In this document: positions 21,313-33,170 of the stretch, piece by piece
Numbering within the stretch: the first letter of the stretch is position 1
Layout of the letters: each line of letters begins with the position of its first letter
Assembly: GCF_954871325.1 (NCBI RefSeq)
Contig: NC_088775.1
Coordinates: forward strand, 53,173,561-53,237,560
Reading direction: 5' to 3'
Source of the DNA: Gordionus sp. m RMFG-2023
Taxonomy: Eukaryota > Nematomorpha > Gordioida > Chordodea > Parachordodidae
DNA: 64,000 bases
Made by a program: the position numbers and the translations under genes
The notes under the pieces: model-generated
What the model was told of the DNA's origin: nothing
The model's database searches: none
Seen by the model: the letters and a program-made list of their open reading frames with translations, nothing else

Positions 21313-23255
21313 TGGGTGTCAATAAAAGCTAATTTTAATATGGTTTGACTTAATATTTTCATTCTAGATCTTGATGGGTATGACTTGGTCTGAGGAGTGG
21401 AGTGATAAGAGGAGGGGGGGGGAGGGGGGTGTAAAAATTAATTTTGATATGGGTATCAAATAAAAGCTAATTTTAATATGGTTTGACTGAAAGTTATCAT
21501 TCTTGGTCTTGAGTATGACTTTGTCTGGGGAGTGTGGTAGAAGTGGGGGGGGGGGAGGGGGGGGGGTGTATAAATTAATTTTTATATGGGTATCAAATAA
21601 AATCTCATTTTAATAAGCTTTGATTGAAAATCTTCATTCTTGATCTTGATAGGTATGACTTGGTCTGGGTTGTGGGGATGTGCGTAAATAATAATTTTTT
21701 TTGATATGGTAAACAAATAAAAGCTAATTTTAATAAGGATTGACTGTAAGTCTTCATTCTTGGTCCTGATGGGTATGACATGGCCTGTGTAGGGGAAGTG
21801 TGTATAAATTAGATTTTGTTGATATGGGTATCAAATAAAAGCTAATTTTAATAAGGTTTGACAGAAAGTCTTCATTTTTGATCTATGGGTATGACCTGTT
21901 CTAGGGTGTGTATGGAGGGGGGGGGGGGTGTAAATATTAAATTTTGATATGGGTATCAAATAAAAGCTAATTTTAATATGGTTTGACTGAAAGTCTTCAT
22001 TCTTGGTCTTGATTGGTATGACTTGGTCTGGGGTGTGTATCAAAGGGAGGGTGTAAATATTTATTTTTGATATGGGTATCAAATAAAATTAATTTTAATA
22101 TGTAGACTGATAGTCTTCATTTTTGGTCTTGATTGGTATGACTTGGTCTGAAGGGTAGGGGGGTGGTTGTAAAAAATAAATTTTTTTGGTATGGGTATCA
22201 AATAAAAGCTAATTTTAATATGGTTTTACTGAAAGTCTTCAATCTTGGTCTTGATTAGCATGATTTGGTCTGAAGTGTAAGGGTGGAGTGTGGGCGGGGG
22301 TGTGTAAAAATTATTATTTTTTGATATGGGCATCAAATAAAAGCTAATTTTAATAAGCTTAAATTGAAAGTTTACATTCTTGATCTTGATAGGTATGACT
22401 TGATCTGGAGTGTGAGGGTGTGTGTAAATAATATTTCTTTTTGATATGGTAAACAAATAAAGGCTAATTTTAATAAGGATTGACTGTAAGTCTTCAATAT
22501 TGATCCTGATGGGTATGACTTGGCCTAGAAGGTGGGGGAAAGGTGTATAAATTAGATTTTGTTGATATGGGTATCAAAATTTTAATATGGTTTGACTGAA
22601 AGTTTTCATTTTTCGTCTTGTTGGGTATGACTTGTTCTGGGGTGTGTATCGAAGAGGAGGGGGAGTGCAAATATTTATTTTTTATATGGGTATCAAATAA
22701 AAGCTAATTTTAATATGTTGACTGAAAGTCTTCATTCTTTGTCTTGATGGGTATCACTTGGTCTGGGTTTTGGGGATTATGGTTAGGGTGTGTAAATAGA
22801 TATGGGTATCAAATAAAAGATAATCTTAATATGGTTTGACTGAAAGTTATCATTCTTGGTCTTGATGGGTATGACTTGATCTGGGGAATTGAGTAGCGGG
22901 GGGGGGGGGGGGTGTAAAAATTAATTTTGATATGGGTATCAAATAAAAGCTATTTTTAATAAGCTTTGATTGAAAGTCTTCATTCTTGATCTTGATAGGT
23001 ATGACTTGGTCTGGGGTGTGGGGGCGTGTGTAAATAATAATTTTTTTTGATATGGTAAACAAAAAAAAGCTAATTTTAATAAGGATTGACTCTAAGTCTT
23101 CAATCTTGGTACTGATGGGTATGGCTTGGCCTAGAAGGTGGGGGTGGAGGAAAGATGTATAAATTAGATTTTGTTGATATGGGTATCAAATAAAAGATAA
23201 TTTTAATAAGGTTTAACTGAAAGTCTTCATTTTTGGTCTTGTTGGGTATGACTTG
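21313..23255 (+). repeat. satellite block 3
   Basis: G-rich orientation, about 16 monomers, some with GATATGGTAAACAAATAAAAG in place of the usual GGGTATC variant. The order of monomer variants resembles that in blocks at 27.4-28.3 kb and, inverted, at 38-42 kb. Confidence 0.92.
23251..23255. repeat. 5-bp target duplication ACTTG of the gypsy element (left)
   Basis: ACTTG of the satellite motif GGGTATGACTTG ends here. The same five bases restart at 27372-27376 after the element and lead on to TTCTGGGGTG, so the satellite monomer is continuous across the insertion. Confidence 0.85.
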
Positions 23256-23746
23256 TATTATTTAACTATATTAATGTATTGCTTTATTATATATATATAG
23301 GCGGTTTTATACTTCCTTTATTAGAATATTTCGTATAGTTTATAAAATAAAATATAAGACGTTAATTTGTAAAAAAAAATAATAATTATTATTGATAACA
23401 AAAATAAAAAATAGTTATAAAAAAAATTAATTAAAAAAAAATGAATTCAAAAAAAAATATGAATTAATTATTTACAATTTTCGCATCCCTTTTATATGGA
23501 AGCAATAATCATCACAAATAAATAATTAAATCCCATCATCATAATGACTTTACAATAATTCACTTTTACAAATCTAAAAATTAAATGTTAACGCGATTAA
23601 ACTAAAACATAAAATTATAAAAATAACAATGACTCACCAATTTAACTAAAACATAAAATTATAAAAATAAAAATGACTCATCAAACGCAATACATACTGA
23701 CTTTACCAAAAATCAAATTTTACAAATCAGTCTCCCAATTATGACA
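23256..23746 (-). repeat. LTR (3' LTR of the minus-strand gypsy element)
   Basis: On the minus strand it begins TGTCATAATTGGGAGAC and ends GTTAAATAATA. It matches 26882-27371 along its whole length. Confidence 0.9.
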
Positions 23747-24220
23747 CCTCCCCCCTTTAACCAATCTTTGAGACCCCAATCCCTTTGATCACCCCTAGGA
23801 ATTCGTTATTGTTTTAAGTGGACACCTTTGACCATCGATTATTCGAACATATGTTCATAATTATTATTCCTCCATCGTCTTCTTCTAAGAGTAACTACAA
23901 CCTAAAATCCATTTAATTTATTTCATTACTAAAAAAAAATTTCGGACTCCCACTTTTGCACACACGCTGAAAAGACTCCACCACTCCAATAACACGCTGC
24001 AAATACTCATCCAACTCTAACCTTTGATTGTTCTGCTCTAGAGTAACCCCTGTTATTTTTACATCATGGTATAATAAAACACTCCCTCCAATCCCTGAAA
24101 AACTACCGCCCTCGTCCGTTGAAACATAGGTGCCGATACGCTCAACTCAAACAGCAACCTTCTAAAGGCAAATAAGCCCCTTTGACGTTGTTATGGTCAA
24201 CAACCTCTGCCTCTCCTTTT

Positions 24221-24469
24221 TTACCCGTAATTGCAATACGCGTTAGAAAAATCCACTTTCGAAAAATATCTGCTTCCTTTTAAACTGGCCAATATCTCCT
24301 CTATCCTGGGTAACGGATACTTCACCTCCACCACACATGGATTCAACGTTACCCGGAAATCCGCATACAACCTAACACTCACATTGGCCTTCTTTACCGG
24401 TACCAAAGGCGTCGCCCATTCGCTGTATTTAACCGGACTCACGATACCCTCCTTTACCCAACGATCCAC
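24221..24469 (-). pseudogene. gypsy reverse transcriptase, N-terminal part (fossil)
   Basis: WVKEGIVSPVKYSEWATPLV, then RLYADFRVTLNP and YPLPRIEEILASLKGSRYFS are the opening blocks of Ty3/gypsy reverse transcriptase. Sequence beyond this toward the left LTR is not recognisable as pol. Confidence 0.85.
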
Positions 24470-24645
24470 CTCCTTCCCTACCTCCTGCCTCCATTCAAAA
24501 AGTACTCAACGAACAGCACATAATTTTGGTACGCATCCATCCTTCATCCGAATCTCTACTTCATATTCCTTTAGACAACCCAACTCTTCCCCAAAGATTT
24601 CTCCATACCTCTCCACTAACTTCTCCACCTCCTTTTGGACATCTT

Positions 24646-25362
24646 TTACTCCCACAAATTTTCCACAACTCCCTGTTCTACAAAATTCTCACTCCTCTCA
24701 CTAACCAGCGGCCTCAATACTCCATATCTACTGTCTTGGATATTTGCTATTTCTCCATCTACATAAATCGGACCTCTCCCCAACATATATTCACTCCCAT
24801 TTCCTTCGTTTTCCCCCCAAAACACGGATCTTCCCTCGTCTACTTCAATATTATCTCGGCCCTCCATCCATTCCAAATTTCCTCCGTACATTCTCTCCTC
24901 CTTCTCCTCTCCGACCATATTTATCAAGTCTTCTCGAATATCTTCTTCGATCGCCACAAATACTCCCCAAAATTTATACTCCGGCCCCACACTTGTAATC
25001 CAATCCCATCCCATCACCGGCTCAACGTCTCGGTTAATTATCCATAAGTCCAAAATTTTACATCCTTCTTTCCCTTCATCCCCAATATGCACTCTTCTCA
25101 TCATCTCCATCTCCGATCCATCAAACTGCCTCACTTGCATAACGTCTCTAATTATTTTACTACCCGGCCAAAGTCTTCTAAAATCCTCATATCCTATCAC
25201 CGAAATAGCTGCTCCGGTATCAAATAACATAGATACCATCTTTCCGTTGATATCGAACCATACCCTCGGACTCGGCAGATACGATAACTCCCTTTGAACC
25301 TCTTGCTGCAACATTTTAACTCTCAACTCTTTCTTGCCTCCTCTTAACGCCATGGTCATCAT
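24646..25362 (-). pseudogene. gypsy protease region (fossil)
   Basis: The retropepsin motif is visible as MLFDTGAAISVIG, with the active-site DTGA, downstream of the knuckle region. The acidic stretch that follows has no obvious domain. Confidence 0.8.
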
Positions 25363-25398
25363 TTTACTCTCCTTCCCATCATATAGTCAATCTCTATC

Positions 25399-26025
25399 TC
25401 AATCTCTGGCCCAATGTCCCCTTTCTCGGCACTTGAAACACGTCATCTCCTCTTCAATATCCTTTCCTTTTTTTCCAGCTATCTCCGTCATACTCCTCAT
25501 ATTCACGGCCCCCGAAGTCTCTCCTCTCTGTGGAAAACCTGCCCTTGTTTCTACCTTTCCCACTCGGCAATCTTTTAACACATGTCCAAATCTTCCACAA
25601 CCCGCCCAACGTATTCTCTCTGCTCTGCCCGGACAATATGTCGAAATATGTCCCATCTCCCCACACGCAAAACATATGACATCTCTACAATTCACCGCAA
25701 TATGACCCATCTCCCCATATTTATAACATCTACCATTCCGACCTCTCTGTCCCCCACTGCTGAACGGCCTCGGCATGTCATGACGTCCACGGACGTCCAA
25801 ATGTCTGTCATCTATCCTCTCGTTCTTTAACCGGCCAATTTCTTCATTATTGACCCAACCCTTCATTATTTTTTGAACCGGTAACCACGTCACTCTCCCC
25901 AATCTATCATCCTCTGCATTATGCCTTTCTACCAACAACGTTTGCCCACGAATTCTAATACTCCTCTCTCTTCGCATTCTATTTCCAAAATATAAACTAC
26001 ACAACCATATCACCAACACTACCAC
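25399..26025 (-). pseudogene. gypsy gag region with zinc knuckles (fossil)
   Basis: Shows four CCHC-type knuckles in a row: CYKYGEMGHIAVNC, CFACGEMGHISTYC, CAGCGRFGHVLKDC and the start CFKCRERGHWARD. Such nucleocapsid motifs bind RNA. The base composition is much richer in G and C than the surrounding satellite and LTRs. Confidence 0.85.
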
Positions 26026-26444
26026 CGCTCCAGTACATTATATTGCAACTCCACATACTTCGTAATTTTAAAACTCTTTATTAAAATATTTACGTATTTA
26101 AATTTTTCCTAAACTATTTCCCAAGTAACTCAATCTAGCAATACTATATTTTATAAACACAAAAATTAATAATTAATTTCACCAAAAATATCTTAACTAC
26201 TTGTAGCGTCAGACAATAAAATAAAATCAATAAGGTAAAAACTCCAATAATACACATATACATTTATCAATATTAAAAAAATCAATACTTTCCGCGAATT
26301 TTTAAACTCTTTCGTGTATCCACGTCTTTTGAAAAAAATCGGCAGCACTTCCGTGTAACTTGCCTTCTAATAAACTTTTTCGGATTTTCTTCTAATAGAT
26401 TTATATAGGCAAAAATTTGGATAGCACTTCGTGTACTCTACCTT

Positions 26445-26775
26445 TTTAGTATCACTATGCCACAAGGATTCTTTTATATATCACTGAGCCCCCCCCCCCT
26501 TTTTTTTATACCACTAATCCGATTCTTTTATATATCAATGAGCCCCCTTTTTTTTATACCACTAATCCACAAAGACCACTAAGCCACAAAGATCACTAAG
26601 CCACAAAGACCACTAAGCCACAAAGATAATTAAGCCACAAAGACCACTAAGCCACAAAGATCACTAAGCCACAAAGATCACTAAGCCACCAAGATAATTA
26701 AGCCACAAAGACCACTAAGCCACAAAGATTTTATATACCACTAAGCTTTTTTTTTATATATCACTAATCCACACA
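26445..26775. repeat. short tandem repeats in the gypsy leader, unit about 17 bp
   Basis: CACTAAGCCACAAAGAC and close variants repeat about ten times between 26561 and 26728, with degenerate flanking copies next to T-rich tracts. The array lies between the 5' LTR and gag of the minus-strand element, where tandem arrays are known in some LTR families. Confidence 0.85.
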
Positions 26776-26881
26776 GATTTTTTTTTTTTATTTCTTGATT
26801 TTTTACAGTTTCCCCCTTTTTTTTTTAGTGTCCCTAACGACCAGGTTCTAGCGATCAGTTCGCTCTGGTCACGGTAACCAT

Positions 26882-27371
26882 TATTATTTAACTATATTAA
26901 TGTATTGCTTTATTATATATATATAGGCGGTTTTATACTTCCTTTATTAGATATTTCGTATAGTTTAGAAAATATAATATAAGACGTTAATTTGTAAAAA
27001 AAAATAATTATTATTATTGAAAACAAAAATAAAAAATAGTTATTAAAAAAATTAATTTAAAAAAAAATGAATTCAAAAAAAAATGAATTAATTATTTACA
27101 ACTTTCGCTTCCCTTTTATAGGAAAGCAATAATCATCACAAATAAATAATTAAATACCATCATCATAATGACTTTACAATAATTCACTTTTATAAATCTA
27201 AAAATAATATGTTAACGCGATTAAACTAAAATATAAAATTATAATAATAACAATGACTCAGCAATTTAACTAAAATATAAAATTATAAAAATAAAAAATG
27301 ACTCATCAAACGCAATACATACTGTCTTTACCAAAAATCAAATTTTACAAATCAGTCTCCCAATTATGACA
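26882..27371 (-). repeat. LTR (5' LTR of the minus-strand gypsy element)
   Basis: Same boundaries as the left copy and the same internal order of AT-rich blocks, including AACGCGATTAAACTAAAA. Only small differences are seen between the two. Confidence 0.9.
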
Positions 27372-27376
27372 ACTTG

Positions 27377-29953
27377 TTCTGGGGTGTGTATCGAAGAGGA
27401 GAGGGGGGGGGGTGCAAATATTTATTTTTTATATGGGTATCAAATAAAAGCTAATTTTAATATGTTGACTGAAAGTCTTCATTCTTGGTCTTGATGGGTA
27501 TCACTTGGTCTGGGTTTTGGGGATTATGGATAGGGTGTGTAAAAAATATTTTTTTTGATATGGGTATTAAATAAAAGCTAATTTTAATATGGCTTGACTG
27601 AAAGTTATCATTCTTGGTCTTGATGGGTATGACTTCGTCTGGGGAATGGGATAACGGGGAGGGGGGGGGGTGCAAAAATTAATTTTGATATGGGTATCAA
27701 ATAAAAGCTAATTTTAATAAGCTTTGATTGAAAGTCTTCATTCTTGATCTTGATAGGTATGACTTGGTCTGGTGTGTGGGGGTGTGTGTATATAATAATT
27801 TTTTTTATATGGTAAACAAATAAAAGCTAATTTTAATAAGGATTGACTGAAAGTCTTCATTTTTGGTCTTGATGGGTATGACTTGGTCTGAGGGATATAA
27901 GTGGGGTGAAGGGGAGAGGATGTAAAAAATAATTTTTTTATATATGTAAGAAATAAAACTAATTTTAATATGGTTTGACTGAAAGTCTTCATTCTTGATC
28001 TTGATAGGTATGACTTGGTCTGGAGTGTGGGGGTGTGTGTAAATAATATTTTTTTTTGATATGGTAAACAAAAATATTTTTTTTAATAAGGATTGTCTGT
28101 AAGTCTTCAATCTTGGTACTGATGGGTATGACTTGGCCTAGAAGGTGGGGGTGGAGGAAGAGTATATAAATTAGATTTTGTTGATATGGGTATCAAATAA
28201 ATGCTAATTTTAATAAGATTTGACTGAAAGTCTTCATTTTTGGTCTTGTTGGGTATGACTTGTTTTGGGGTGTGTATCGAAGGTGGGGGGGGGGGGGGAG
28301 GGGGGGTGCAAATATTTATTTTTATATGGGTATCAAATAAAAATTAATTTTAATATGTTGACTAAAAGTTTTCATTCTTGGTCTTGATGGGTATGACTTG
28401 GTCTGGGTTTTGGGGATTATGGTTAGGGTGTGTAAAAAATATTTTTTTTGATATGGGTATTAAATAAAAGCTAATTTTAATATGGTTTAACTGAAAGTTT
28501 TCATTCTTGGTCTTGATGGGTATGACTTGTTCTGGGGTGTAAAATGGGCGGGGGAAGTAATTTTTTTTATATGAGTATCAAATAAAAGCTAATCTAAATA
28601 TGGTTTGACTGAAAGTCTTCATTCTTGGTCTTGATTGGTATGACTTGGTCTGAGGGTAGGGTGGGGGTGGGGGTGGGGGGGGGGGGGGTGGGGGGGGGGG
28701 GGTTGTAAAACTAATTTTTTTGGTATGGGTATCAAATAAAAGCTAATTAAAATATGGTTTTACTGAAAGTCTTCATTCCTGGTCTTAATGGCTATGATTT
28801 GGTCTGGAGTGTAACGGTGGAGGGTAGGCGGGGGTGTGTAAAAATTATTATTTTTAGATATGGGCATCAAATAAAAGCTAGTTTTAATATGGTTCGACTG
28901 AAAGACTTCATTCTTGGTCTTGATGGGTATGACTTGGTCTGGGATGTTGGGGTGTGTGTAAAAAATAATATTTTTTGATATGGGTAACAAATAAAAGCTA
29001 ATTTGAATAAGGTTTGACAGAAAGTCTTCATTCTTGGTCTTGATTGGTATGACTTGGTCTAAGATGTAAGGGTGGGGGGGGGGGGTGAATAGATTTATTT
29101 TTTGGATATAGGTAACAAATATAAGCTAATTTTAAAAGGGTTTGACTGAAAGTCTTCATTCTTGGTCTTGATGGGTATGACTTGGTCTGAGGGATATAAG
29201 TGGGGTGAAGGGGAGAGGATGTAAAAAATAATTTTTTTATATATGTAAGAAATAAAACTAATTTTAATATGGTTTGACTGAAAGTTATCATTCTTGGTCT
29301 TGATGTGTATGACTTATCTGGGGGGGTGATGGTGGGAAGGGGGGAGGTGGGAGTGTAAATTTTTTTTTTGATATGGGTATGAAATAAAGGCTAACTTTAA
29401 TATGGTTTGACTGAAAGTTATAATTCTTGGTCTTGATGTGTATGGCTTATATGGGGGGTAAGGGTAGAAAGGGGTGGGGGAGGTGGGGGTGTAAATTAAT
29501 TTTTTGATATGGGTATCAAATAAAAGCTAATTTTAATAAGATTTGACAGAAAGCCTTCATTCTTGGTCTTGATTAGTATGATTTGGTCTGAAGTGTAAGG
29601 GTGGAGGGTGGGCGGGGGTGTGTAAAAATTATTATTTTTTGATATGGGCATCAAATAAAAGCTAATTTTAATAAGCTTAAATTGAAAGTCTACATTTGAT
29701 TGATGGGTATGACTTTGTCTGGGTATGGGTGTGTGTATAAATATAATTTTTTTTGATATGGTAAAGAAATAAAAGCTAATTTTAATAAGGTTTAACTGAA
29801 AGTCTTCATTCTTGGTCTTGATTGGTATGAGTTGGTCTGAAGGGTAAGGGGGGGGGGGGGGTTTGTAAATTTTTTTTTATATGGGTATCAAATAAAAGCT
29901 AATTATTATTTGTTTGATTGAAAGTCTTCATTCTTGGTCGTGATAGGTATGAC
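27377..29953 (+). repeat. satellite block 4
   Basis: The monomer interrupted by the LTR element resumes and about 20 more follow, G-rich on top, with some of the longest G runs in the window near 28670-28705. It ends abruptly in GGTATGAC at the TAGTGTTGTTAAA terminus at 29954. Confidence 0.92.
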
Positions 29954-29969
29954 TAGTGTTGTTAAACGA

Positions 29970-30175
29970 CTGAGTCGAGTCGACTTATTCGAAAACTGAT
30001 TCTAGACTGACTTGAATTATTAACTCGAGTCGTGAACTCAAGTCGTCAACTCAAGTCAACTCAACTCGTAAACTTAAATCGACTCAAGTCGTGAACACAA
30101 GTCGACTCAAGTCGTATCAAATCGTGAACTCAAGTCGACCCAAGTCGTGAACTCATGTTGACTCAAGTCGTGATT
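29970..30175. repeat. subterminal CAAGTCG/CGACTC repeats
   Basis: Short units built on CTCAAGTCGTGAA occur in close succession right after the terminus. The equivalents in the 55-61 kb element use GGGTCG. Each subfamily has its own variant, as expected for transposase binding sites that change with the transposase. Confidence 0.75.
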
Positions 30176-30719
30176 TTAAATTAGTTTTTATCATTAATTA
30201 ACTACAAATTTTGTTTTTAATTTAGACTTTAACTTGAGTAACTCGTAAATAGAAATTACAAGCCTTAATTATTATTAATTTATTTTAAGTAAAATAATTT
30301 ATTTTATTTATATTTAAATATTTATTATATTTTAAAAAAATGATATAATTTATTATTTTTTATTTTATAATATATTATGATAATGAATATTTATTTGATT
30401 TTAATAAAAAAATGATAAGCTGCAATGTAAGTTAAGTAATATCATTTTTGTTACAATTAATTAATGATTTTCACGCCCAAATTTTAAGCAAAATTTGATT
30501 TGATTTGAATTTTAAATGATTTTTTCTTTTTTGTTAAATAAACTTTTTTTATTAATTCTTTTGTAAATTTTATTTAAATAAACAATTTTATAATTGAAAT
30601 CTTTTATTTATAGGTTTATTTTTATCATTTTTGTAAAATTATCTATTTTTTTAGTATATAAGAACTAGTTTAAATAATTTATTTTTAAATATTTATATTA
30701 AACTTTTATAAGTTATTTT

Positions 30720-32180
30720 ACATCATCGTCTTTGTGATAATTGTCATGTTATTTTTTAACATTTATGAAATCTTTGACAGAAAAGGATAAAAATATAATT
30801 TATATTATAAAGATGTTAAGTTCTAAATTCAATGATGATGTTCATTTCTAAAAATGACATTATCATAATCTGTATTTTTTAACATATTAGTTTATTTTTG
30901 ACGCTAATGGGTAAAAACGTAAATTGTAAATATGTTAAATTAAAATTTCAGTGAAGATGTGCTGATAAATGACAATTGTCATAATCGTTATTTCTAAAGT
31001 TTTTTGAATTTTTTTGACGCAAATAGGTAAAATAATAGATTGTAAATATGTTAAATTAAAATTTCAGTGATAGATAAATGACCATTGTCAAAATTATTAT
31101 TTCTACAGTTATTTAAAATTTATTTGACGCACATAGGTAAAAATATAGATTGGAAATACGTTTAATTAAAAATTCGATCAAGATGTATCATAGATAAGTG
31201 ACAATTGTCATAATCGTTATATCTAAAGTTTGACGTAAAGATATGTGACAATTCTAATTTTTCAAACCCGTCCCGAAATTTTTTTTAGAAAAGTTTTGCC
31301 GGCCCGACCCGAACCCAAAATTATTTTATAAAGTTTTGCCGGCCCGGCCCGAACCCGAAATTTTTTTAAAAAAAATTTACCGACCCAGCCCTGCCCGAAT
31401 TTATTTAAATATAGAAATTAATCTTTATAATTACTAAAAATAAAATATGTTATATGTAGATTAGTTTCAATAAATAAAATCAAATATTTTTATTTGACAT
31501 AAAAAATTCAATATAAAATTGATAAATTTAGATATAAAAAAATATCCAAGGTCCGACCCGAACACGGCTCAATTTTTTTTTAAATTTTAGGCCCGGCCCG
31601 AACCAGATTATTTTAATAGAATTATTCTCGAGCCCCGAACTTTGCAGATCTCTAGTGACAATTGTCATAGATGTTATTTTTTAACTTTTTTGAATTTTTT
31701 TGAAGCAAATGGGTAAAAATATATATTGTAAACATGTTAAATTTAAATTTTTGTCATAATCGTTATTTTTGAACTTTTTTGAATTTTTTTAAAGTAAATC
31801 GGTAAAAATATATATTGTAAAAATGCTAAATTAAAATTTCAGTGAAGATATACGATAGAAAAGTGACAATTGTCATAATCGTTATTTTTGAACTTTTTTG
31901 AATTTTTTTAAAGTAAATCGGTAAAAATATCTTTTGTAAAAATGTTAAATTAAAATTTCAGTGAAGATGTACCATAGAAAAGTGAGAATTGTTATAATCG
32001 TTATTTGGAACTTTTTTGAATTTTTTCAAAGAAAATAAGTAAAAATATATATTATAAACATGTTGTATTAAAATTTCAGTGAAGATGACCATAGAAAAGT
32101 GACAATATGTGAACCTTTTTGAAAATTTTTAAAGCAAATTTGTAAATATATATATTGTAAACATGTTAAATTAAAATTTA
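30720..32180. repeat. diverged tandem repeats, unit about 120 bp
   Basis: Each unit has AAAATTTCAGTGAAGATG, GTGACAATTGTCATAATCG, a TTTTTGAA stretch and TAAAAATATATATTGTAAA. The units are clearly the same family as 55730-57295 but more diverged. A 401-bp MITE interrupts the array at 31254. Confidence 0.85.
31254..31654. mobile_element. 401-bp GC-motif MITE with a 9-bp flanking repeat
   Basis: It is flanked by GTGACAATT on both sides (31245-31253 and 31655-31663). The interior has CCGGCCCGACCCGAACCC modules near both ends and the right end reads CAGATCTCTA. Length and flanks suit a non-autonomous hAT-like element. It inserted in the TGACAATTGTCA palindrome of the host repeat. Confidence 0.75.
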
Positions 32181-32339
32181 GTTAATCGTTATTTAAAAAA
32201 TTTTTGGATTTTTTTGCCCAAATCATCTGGTTTTTAGCCCACGCCCTTCTATCAAATTGGGCTGGCTAGCTAAATAATTTAAAAATTGCTAACGGACCTT
32301 TGAAAAATTTTAACAATGGGCAGGCTAATAAACAACTTT

Positions 32340-32977
32340 TATTTGTTATTTAAAATCTATTAGGTAAATATTAAAAAATATATTCTTCATAACTTTTTTT
32401 TAAATACCAGATTAGCGATACTGTTGTGGATGTTATGGTTGGAAAAATTAATGAGATAAAAAAAAACTTGTTGGATTTGATTTGAAATTATAGGGTCGAA
32501 GTATTTCGTCCTATAATTGATCAAATTATAAACATCAGAATGGTTTTCTGCAAAAAGAGTTTATTTTGAATGTGCAATTTTATCCTAGGCATTTTGATAA
32601 AAATAATAGTAAATGTATTTCTGAAAAGGCCTTGGAAAAAGGGACACAACAAATATATTGAATGTTAAATAACGTAACGAATTGTGTTCATTTGCCTGTG
32701 AATTCAAAGATTTAATAGCAGAATTAAATGAAACGGACGATGATAATAACTCAGAATGTGAATTGTGATAATAAATGTAACAATTGTTTAATATGCCTGT
32801 ATGAAATTCTTAAAAGATACAATATGCACACAAGTGCATACACTAATTTATTTTTCACATATGAATACATTTCTTTATCATTTACTAAGTTAATTGTGAG
32901 AGAACATTAAGTAAATTATAAAAAATAGGCTGAGAAATAATATAGACGAAGAAAATAGGATCGTTTTTAATGTTAGT
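32340..32977 (+). pseudogene. hAT transposase remnant interrupted by the giant hAT
   Basis: Plus-strand frames show NYRVEVFRPIIDQIIN (about 32495), CEFKDLIAELNETDDDNN (32697-32750), NCLICLYEILKRY followed by YTNLFFTYEYISLSF, and KNRLRNNIDEENRI just before the insertion. This is the usual order at the C-terminal end of ZMYM-type hAT transposases. Several stops and frame changes are present. Beyond the 20.8-kb insertion, 53842 onward gives LLVEIELKDILVYLRKGSK, a plausible tail of the same domain. Confidence 0.65.
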
Positions 32978-32985
32978 TGTATGAA
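32978..32985. repeat. target duplication TGTATGAA, left copy of the giant hAT
   Basis: TGTATGAA precedes CAGTGGCGTAGGC. TGTATGAG follows the other end at 53834-53841. Seven of eight bases match, which is good for an old hAT insertion. Confidence 0.75.
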
Positions 32986-33170
32986 CAGTGGCGTAGGCAT
33001 GGGGGGGGGGGGTGTACTAAACTTATGAAAAATGGAAAAAAAAATTTATTTAAAATTTTTTTTTAATTTTTTTTTTAAATTTTAAAATTTTATAATTTTA
33101 ATTTAATAAATTTTTAATAAACGCTTGATTTTTATGGTTTAAATTTATTATAAATAATAATATATAACAT

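Larger units (their letters stand above)
23256..27371 (-). mobile_element. Ty3/gypsy LTR retrotransposon fossil in the satellite
   Basis: Direct LTRs of about 490 bp (23256-23746 and 26882-27371) flank an internal region on the minus strand, with a 5-bp duplication outside. Next to the right LTR, on the minus strand, TGGTTACCGTG may be the primer binding site. A purine tract AAAGGGGGGAGG adjoins the left LTR. Parts in order: leader with short tandem repeats, gag with CCHC knuckles, protease, and the first part of reverse transcriptase. The total of 4.1 kb is short for the family and no integrase was recognised, so it looks broken. The LTRs differ at about 20 sites by eye (4-5%), which makes it a fairly young insertion. 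Confidence 0.9.
29954..32977. mobile_element. hAT-like element of the TAGTGTTGTTAA family, left part
   Basis: The terminus TAGTGTTGTTAAACGACTG matches those at 17509 and 55072. A stretch of CAAGTCG/CGACTCAAG repeats (29970-30175) follows, then AT-rich DNA, then tandem repeats of about 120 bp like those in the 55-61 kb element (30720-32180), then a hAT transposase remnant. No matching right terminus was found, and the giant hAT at 32986 interrupts it. It may continue past 53841. Confidence 0.6.

Noticed and set aside
24231-25830. Plus-strand frames of up to 173 residues across the gypsy coding region
   Set aside because: They lie opposite to the recognised protease, gag and reverse transcriptase regions and are low-complexity Pro/Ser/His-rich shadows.
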